In this document: piece by piece, positions 6,172-9,853 of the stretch
How positions within the stretch are numbered: the first letter of the stretch is position 1
Layout: every line of letters begins with the position of its first letter
Source of the DNA: JAWXUK01 sp044432725
Lineage (GTDB): Bacteria > Bacillota > Clostridia > Oscillospirales > Oscillospiraceae
Length of the DNA stretch: 9,853 bases
Direction of reading: 5' to 3'
NCBI GenBank assembly: GCA_044432725.1
Contig: JAWXUL010000055.1
Location: forward strand, 1-9,853
The notes under the pieces: model-generated
Seen by the model: the letters and a program-made list of their open reading frames with translations, nothing else
What the model was told of the DNA's origin: nothing
Database searches by the model: none
Made by a program: the position numbers and the translations under genes

Positions 6172-6471
6172 TTAGCTAGTTTTGAAGGGGGAAACCTCAT
6201 GATTTCCTACATTTAGTGTAAGACAACGATAGTTGTAGTGGTTTTCTGTCCCATTGGAGAGAGTAGTGACATAGTTTTCTTCCTCAATTTGCAACGTATT
6301 TTCTGTTTCTAGGTCGGTTACTTCTGGGATTTTCATTGAAATCGCTTTCTCTACCTCATATTTTGCGTCATTTTCTTCATTTTGAAATTCTTGAGAACTA
6401 GAAACCATAATAAGTAGCCCCAACAGAAGCCAAGTTGTCATCATCTGATAAATCTTATTCTTTTCCTTCAT
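6172..6471 (-). pseudogene. Signal peptide and N-terminal remnant of the SLH metallophosphatase
   Basis: The ATG at 6469-6471 follows a strong AAGGAGGT site, which favours it over the in-frame ATG at 6516. The first ~26 residues are a signal peptide (MKEKNKIYQMM, then a Leu-rich core WLLLGLLIMV). An acidic stretch and a short beta-like segment follow, then LTLNVGNHEV. GNHE is the third metal motif of metallophosphoesterases. Only about 15 residues separate the end of the N-terminal region from GNHE, where a full enzyme has well over 100 with the DxH and GDxxD motifs. An internal deletion has therefore removed the first half of the catalytic domain. A TAA at 6172-6174 then ends the frame. Together with the next two pieces this was once a secreted, wall-anchored phosphatase. 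Confidence 0.75.
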
Positions 6472-6485
6472 ACTTACCTCCTTGA

Positions 6486-6701
6486 TATAGCAACTTGAAA
6501 AATGATTAAGCCACAAGGCTTAATCATTTTGATTGAAAGCTTAGCTTTCAATCTCCTTGATTTTCTAAAGAAAATCAAGGTCAACCTTGGCTATTGAGCA
6601 AGATTGAATCAGAAATAATGACAAAGTCATTATTTCTGCAAACAACAGCGTTGCTGTTGTTTGTAAGTTTGACAGGGTCAAACTTAATTCAAGATGCTAT
6701 A
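6486..6701. repeat. Nested multi-hairpin element with terminal inverted repeats
   Basis: TATAGCAACTTGAA (6486-6499) and TTCAAGATGCTATA (6688-6701) pair at 13 of 14 positions. Inside are seven hairpins end to end: AAAATGATTAAGCC/GGCTTAATCATTTT (6499-6530, loop 4); GATTGAAAGC/GCTTTCAATC (6531-6553, loop 3); CCTTGATTTTCT/AGAAAATCAAGG (6555-6580, loop 2); an imperfect one at 6581-6607; CAGAAATAATGAC/GTCATTATTTCTG (6610-6638, loop 3); CAAACAACAGC/GCTGTTGTTTG (6639-6663, loop 3); and TAAGTTTGAC/GTCAAACTTA (6664-6686, loop 3). Almost every base is paired, on either strand, as RNA or single-stranded DNA. It sits in the leader of the phosphatase gene, ending 14 bases before its start codon. TA flanks both ends, as in some miniature transposons. 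It encodes no protein that I can see. Confidence 0.85.
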
Positions 6702-6729
6702 CAACTATTATGAAATGGTATATTTTTCT

Positions 6730-7314
6730 CTAATTCATAGCAAGACCTGTTATTTTTTGGCTTACTTTGTCAAAATATATGGAATAATCTGAGGGATATT
6801 CCAAAATAACATCATCAACCTCTACCAAATACTCAAACGTGACTCGTGCCACAAATTCCCCATTCTCCATATCACGGAGAGAATGAAACTCCAAATTCTC
6901 CACAAAGACAGCATCGTGGTCATCGTAACGCCGACTACTATAGCTTTCCAGTGCTGTTAAAATTTCACTTTCTGCTAGAAAATAGGGTTCAATTTCTCTA
7001 AAATCAAGGTCACCACTGGTAAACTTTGCATATTTTTCAGCTACTTCAAAAGAAAGTGTAAGAAAGTCTGGGTATTCGTCTATATTTAAGAGAATCCCAC
7101 TTTCTTCTTCTAGTGGAGTTTCCTCCGTGGGATTGATTACTTCTTCTTTTTCACTTTCTATGCTACTTTCCATCATGTTTTCGATGTTACTTTGCAAGGT
7201 AAGTTCCAAGTTATCAGTATATTCTACAACTTGAAACCAACCAAAGATGCAAAGGCAAGCGAGAAACAGAGATATTCCTATGATAAAACCAGTGAAAGTT
7301 TGTATTTTCTTCAT
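6730..7314 (-). CDS. Membrane-anchored extracytoplasmic protein of unknown function
   Basis: The 194-residue protein starts at an ATG with AGGAGGT seven bases before it and lies 9 bases after the glycosidase gene, so the two are almost certainly co-transcribed. Residues 1-6 are basic, 8-28 form one hydrophobic helix, and 48-72 are a very acidic linker (Glu/Ser/Pro/Thr). The C-terminal domain (about 75-194) has the alternating pattern of a small alpha/beta fold with EVAEKYAKFTSGDL and EFVARVTFEYLVEV. That is reminiscent of NTF2-like domains, but I do not recognise a specific family. No catalytic motif is visible. The topology suggests that the C-terminal domain faces the outside. Its place in the operon suggests a partner of the glycosidase or glycosyltransferase; that is inference. 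Confidence 0.75.
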   Translation of the reverse strand: MKKIQTFTGFIIGISLFLACLCIFGWFQVVEYTDNLELTLQSNIENMMESSIESEKEEVINPTEETPLEEESGILLNIDEYPDFLTLSFEVAEKYAKFTSGDLDFREIEPYFLAESEILTALESYSSRRYDDHDAVFVENLEFHSLRDMENGEFVARVTFEYLVEVDDVILEYPSDYSIYFDKVSQKITGLAMN

Positions 7315-7323
7315 GATAACCTC

Positions 7324-8298
7324 CTAATGGACTAAAAATGCTGTGGGAAGTTGACGGACTCCCACCAAGGAGGACGAAACAGACAAAACTTCATTTTGAT
7401 AAATCATCATTGCCGAGGAACCTCCGTCTAAATTAGAAGCATTGATGACATCTTGTTCCAAAAATATGTTGATAATATCAAGATAACTTGCTCCCACAGA
7501 ATGTGCCTGCCGTCCGTCAATATTTAGTAAAATAATCGTGCCATCTGCTCTTTGACCGATTGCTGTCCGTGGATTTAAGCCACCCCCTGTGGCATCAATG
7601 TCAATGGGTTCTCCGTTGATAATGAGAGCACCAATCCCTGATAAACTAAAACAAAGTCCATTGACGATTCCCTGATTTAAGGCTTCATTTGCTGACATTT
7701 CTCCCACAATGAGTTTGAAATTTTCATCAAAACCCGTTACACAGTCCACTTCACTGGACTTTCCATAGGTAATTTCTCCATTTTCTATCACATAACCACT
7801 GGGAACACTACCGTTACCACGTCCATTTTTATCTTCAAATCCACCAGCGTTAATCCCTGCAATCGCACCATCCCTTGCCACATATTCTGCCACTGTTAAA
7901 CCAGAACTATTGTTACCAAAACCAGAATCAGGTGTCGCCATACTGATTCTGGAGGGGTCACTGATGATAAGCATTCTCCCTTTATAGGTTGCCCCAGAAA
8001 TTTCTACCACTTCAATGTCATCGCTGCCTTGAAATTCCACTTCTATCAAGGCTTCATCTGTTTGACTTTCATAAACAACAGTATTTTGTGCTACAATTTC
8101 CTGAATCCTCTCTTCTGATAGAAAGAGTGAAGGAACAAATTTCGCTGCACTGGTTTCCAGCAAGCTTAGTGTAAGAACTTCCTTCGTTTTTACATTATCG
8201 CTATGATAAATCAAATGTAAACTACCATACAAAAACACAAAAGCGAAGAAAAGAAGCAAAAACAAAACCGATGCCGTTCTACTGATGATTTTTTTCAT
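7324..8298 (-). CDS. Phosphodiester glycosidase family protein (NAGPA domain), membrane-anchored
   Basis: The 324-residue protein starts at the ATG at 8296-8298, preceded by AAAAGGAGAAGG. An in-frame upstream ATG at 8367 has no comparable site and lies deep in the preceding gene. Residues 9-30 form a hydrophobic N-terminal anchor. The NAGPA-type domain occupies about 95-324, with the hallmark strings AIAGINAGGF (145-154), NPRTAIGQ (242-249), LLNIDGR (257-263) and ASNLDGGSSAMM (287-298). The family is named after the human enzyme that removes GlcNAc from phosphodiester-linked sugars. Bacterial members act outside the cell on glycopolymers such as teichoic-acid- or exopolysaccharide-type phosphodiesters; the substrate here is unknown. 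It overlaps the upstream glycosyltransferase gene by 20 bases, so the two are translationally coupled. All family motifs look intact. Confidence 0.9.
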   Translation of the reverse strand: MKKIISRTASVLFLLLFFAFVFLYGSLHLIYHSDNVKTKEVLTLSLLETSAAKFVPSLFLSEERIQEIVAQNTVVYESQTDEALIEVEFQGSDDIEVVEISGATYKGRMLIISDPSRISMATPDSGFGNNSSGLTVAEYVARDGAIAGINAGGFEDKNGRGNGSVPSGYVIENGEITYGKSSEVDCVTGFDENFKLIVGEMSANEALNQGIVNGLCFSLSGIGALIINGEPIDIDATGGGLNPRTAIGQRADGTIILLNIDGRQAHSVGASYLDIINIFLEQDVINASNLDGGSSAMMIYQNEVLSVSSSLVGVRQLPTAFLVH

Positions 8299-9352
8299 AT
8301 ATCCTTCTCCTTTTGGTGAAAATACAATGTTTTTGGATGGCATAACTAAGAAAAAATAAGAATCCATCTACCAAAATCTTCATAAAGACTGGTAATTGAC
8401 TCCATTCTCCTAATATACCAGTCAAGCTAGAGGAAAGCAACATAATGACCAGAGCAAGACTGTAATATTTTATGATAGCCACTTTCAGATTTTCTTCACT
8501 GCGAAACACAGTTTTGTAATTTATGGTGAAATTCACTGCAGAAGAAACTATTCTAGCCAGAACAGAAGCAAGAAACACCTTTTCTGCTGTGTCATTTCCT
8601 TGAAAAAACAGATAAACCAGTGCTGAAAACAAGGAAATATCCACGAAAAAGCTGATGCAAGAACTGAGTAAAAACTTTATCATCACAGAAAAGACTTTTA
8701 GGCTGTCGCCCACAGGCTGAAAGTGAGAACTTTCGTTTTCCTCGATATAAACCGTTTCTATGGGTATTTCTATCAGCCGAAAGCCATTTTTTCGTGCCTG
8801 TAGCAAGACATTTGTTTCATATTCAAAGCGTTCACCTTCTATTTCTAGCATATCCTCTAAAGAGGACTTGTGAAAGCCACGCAAACCAGTCTGGGTATCT
8901 TGCAACTTTTCCCCCATCATGAGAGCCAAGATAGAGGCAGACATTTGATTACCTAGCCAACTACGAAAGGGAATGTTTTTTCTTTGATTGAAGTTTCGCA
9001 CCCCTAAAACAAGTGCATTTTCTCCATTTTTCTCTAAAGTTTTTCCCACAGCAAGTACATCATTTGCCTTGTGTTGGTTATCTCCGTCCACAGTGAGGAT
9101 ATAGGAAATATCTGTCATAGTCTTGGCGTACGCATATCCTGTTTTGAGTGCCACACCTTTCCCTTTATTTTCTAAGTGGGTGAGAATGGTACATTGAAAT
9201 TCCTCCTCTAATCGTGTGAAATAATGGGGAGAAGCACTGCCGTCATTGATGATGAGAAACTGGCTGAAACCCAGTGTTTTCAAATCAGAAACAACAGTGA
9301 TTATTTTCTCGTCTGGGTCTAAGGAAGGGATTAAAATTAAAAAACTTCTCAT
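8279..9352 (-). CDS. Bifunctional family 2 glycosyltransferase / GtrA-like membrane protein
   Basis: The 357-residue protein starts at 9352, with AAAGGTGG as ribosome site. Residues 1 to about 215 form a GT-A glycosyltransferase domain of the polyprenyl-phosphate sugar synthase type. Visible motifs are IINDGS (34-39), ENKGKGVALKTG (61-72), the metal-binding region TVDGDNQH (87-94) and DTQTGLRGF (152-160). Residues 225-345 form a GtrA domain of four hydrophobic helices, with NFTINYKTVF (274-283) and a closing LSYAIQKHCIFTK. GT2 members load a sugar from a nucleotide donor onto a lipid carrier, and GtrA proteins are thought to help move lipid-linked sugars across the membrane. The fusion therefore probably makes and exports a sugar donor for envelope glycosylation. 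It heads the cluster and overlaps the glycosidase gene by 20 bases. Confidence 0.92.
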   Translation of the reverse strand: MRSFLILIPSLDPDEKIITVVSDLKTLGFSQFLIINDGSASPHYFTRLEEEFQCTILTHLENKGKGVALKTGYAYAKTMTDISYILTVDGDNQHKANDVLAVGKTLEKNGENALVLGVRNFNQRKNIPFRSWLGNQMSASILALMMGEKLQDTQTGLRGFHKSSLEDMLEIEGERFEYETNVLLQARKNGFRLIEIPIETVYIEENESSHFQPVGDSLKVFSVMIKFLLSSCISFFVDISLFSALVYLFFQGNDTAEKVFLASVLARIVSSAVNFTINYKTVFRSEENLKVAIIKYYSLALVIMLLSSSLTGILGEWSQLPVFMKILVDGFLFFLSYAIQKHCIFTKRRRIYEKNHQ

Positions 9353-9373
9353 GTGTCGCCACCTTTCTATTCA

Positions 9374-9382
9374 ATCATACCA
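9374..9382 (-). promoter_or_regulatory. Possible extended -10 promoter of the glycosyltransferase cluster
   Basis: On the - strand TGG precedes TATGAT (9374-9379), an extended -10 arrangement. No good -35 box is seen 17 bp upstream. The implied start would leave a leader of only about 15 bases, just enough for the ribosome site, so the true promoter may lie a little farther upstream. Confidence 0.35.
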
Positions 9383-9420
9383 AGGCTACATTAAATACAG
9401 ATTAAAAAATGGTTAAGTAA

Positions 9421-9466
9421 AAATAAAACCACCATTCACCTTAAAAAAGTGTCTGGTGGCATTATT
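9421..9466 (-). terminator. Terminator after the Pro-rich protein gene
   Basis: On the - strand, AATAATGCCACCA and TGGTGGTTTTATT form a stem whose core is CCACCA/TGGTGG (9454-9459 with 9429-9434), followed by TTTTATTTTT. It begins directly at the stop codon of the gene to the right and separates that gene from the glycosyltransferase cluster. Confidence 0.7.
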
Positions 9467-9853
9467 TTAGGAAGTAGTTCCAAGGAGGGAGTTAATCAAG
9501 TCTGCTGTGTTATTTTCTTCCTCTTCTTGCAAAGATTCTAACAATTCCAACAAGTCAGTTTCAGTGGAAGTAGTAGAGGTTTCACTTGGAGGTGGAGGTG
9601 GTGGAGGTCCTTGTTTGCCTTTAGGTCCACCTTTGCCCATAGAACTCATTTCATCTTTCAGAGCAAGCAAATCTTCCTCGCTCATAGTAGAAGGGTCGGT
9701 AAAACTGGAGGTGTCCACTCCGTTTGCTGCCATTGTTTCTTGTAATTCAATCAAATGGGAACGAAATTCCTCGGTATCCATGGAATCAAAATCAGGTGGG
9801 TGAGAGCCTTCTGCTGCCATCATTTGACCTGTGCTAGAAAAAGAAACGGAATC
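9467..9853 (-). CDS. Partial Pro/Ser/Thr/Glu-rich hypothetical protein, 5' end outside the window
   Basis: The frame is still open at the right edge (DSVSFSSTGQ before the first ATG at 9823), so the gene begins outside the window. The visible 128 residues contain FDSMDTEEFRSHLIELQETMAANGVD, then DPSTMSEEDLLALKDEMSSM, a GKGGPKGKQG linker, a run of seven prolines, a Ser/Thr-rich spacer and a Glu/Leu-rich helical tail ending LINSLLGTTS. The acidic helices with phrases such as MDTEEFRSHL and MSEEDLLALKDEM recall small clostridial secreted proteins with EF-hand-like or helical repeats, but no complete calcium loop (DxDxDG) is present here. I cannot assign a function. It has its own terminator and is not part of the glycosyltransferase operon. 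Confidence 0.7.
   Translation of the reverse strand, partial: DSVSFSSTGQMMAAEGSHPPDFDSMDTEEFRSHLIELQETMAANGVDTSSFTDPSTMSEEDLLALKDEMSSMGKGGPKGKQGPPPPPPPSETSTTSTETDLLELLESLQEEEENNTADLINSLLGTTS

Noticed and set aside
6486..6701. CRISPR array or tandem terminators
   Set aside because: The hairpins share no sequence, have no spacers, and lack T-runs after the stems.
9507..9803. A 98-residue + strand reading frame with a poly-Gly run
   Set aside because: It is the complement of the proline-rich - strand gene, which has a matching stop and terminator.

Overview
The window looks like a low-GC Gram-positive anaerobe of the class Clostridia, probably Lachnospiraceae-like. The support is strong AAGGAGG-type ribosome sites, sigma-A promoters with 17-bp spacers, S-layer homology (SLH) repeats, and TnpW/TnpX/VirD4 genes typical of clostridial conjugative elements. 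The species cannot be named from the sequence.

Positions 1-1120 are a scrambled remnant of an integrative conjugative element on the + strand. One continuous open frame (3-902) joins the C-terminus of a TnpW-type protein to an internal piece of a VirD4/TraG coupling protein. It is followed by the first ~58 codons of a TnpX-type large serine recombinase, cut off at about 1120.

Positions 1120-3940 hold a second, small recombinase module. On the - strand are a 53-residue TnpW-like gene (2934-3095) and a large serine recombinase (1178-2841) broken by three lesions but still carrying a perfect TTGACA-17-TATAAT promoter. A divergent XRE-type repressor (3294-3821, +) ends at a strong terminator. 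The -35 boxes of the two divergent promoters form the arms of one inverted repeat, a good candidate operator.

Positions 3940-4960 hold no clearly recognisable gene. They contain two weak + strand reading frames, an array of short palindromes (4242-4470) and a bidirectional terminator.

Positions 4928-9352 are a - strand cell-surface gene cluster, read from right to left: a glycosyltransferase 2/GtrA fusion, a membrane-anchored phosphodiester glycosidase (NAGPA domain), a membrane-anchored protein of unknown function, and a decayed secreted metallophosphatase with three SLH repeats. Between the last two genes lies a striking element: six perfect hairpins and one imperfect hairpin in tandem, enclosed by a 14-bp outer stem (6486-6701). 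A partial Pro/Ser/Thr/Glu-rich protein (9467-9853) enters from the right edge and ends at its own terminator.

The genes in the right half plausibly work together on glycosylation and trimming of envelope glycopolymers. The left half is mobile-DNA debris. The least explained feature is the pair of multi-hairpin arrays, which share an architecture but not an obvious sequence.
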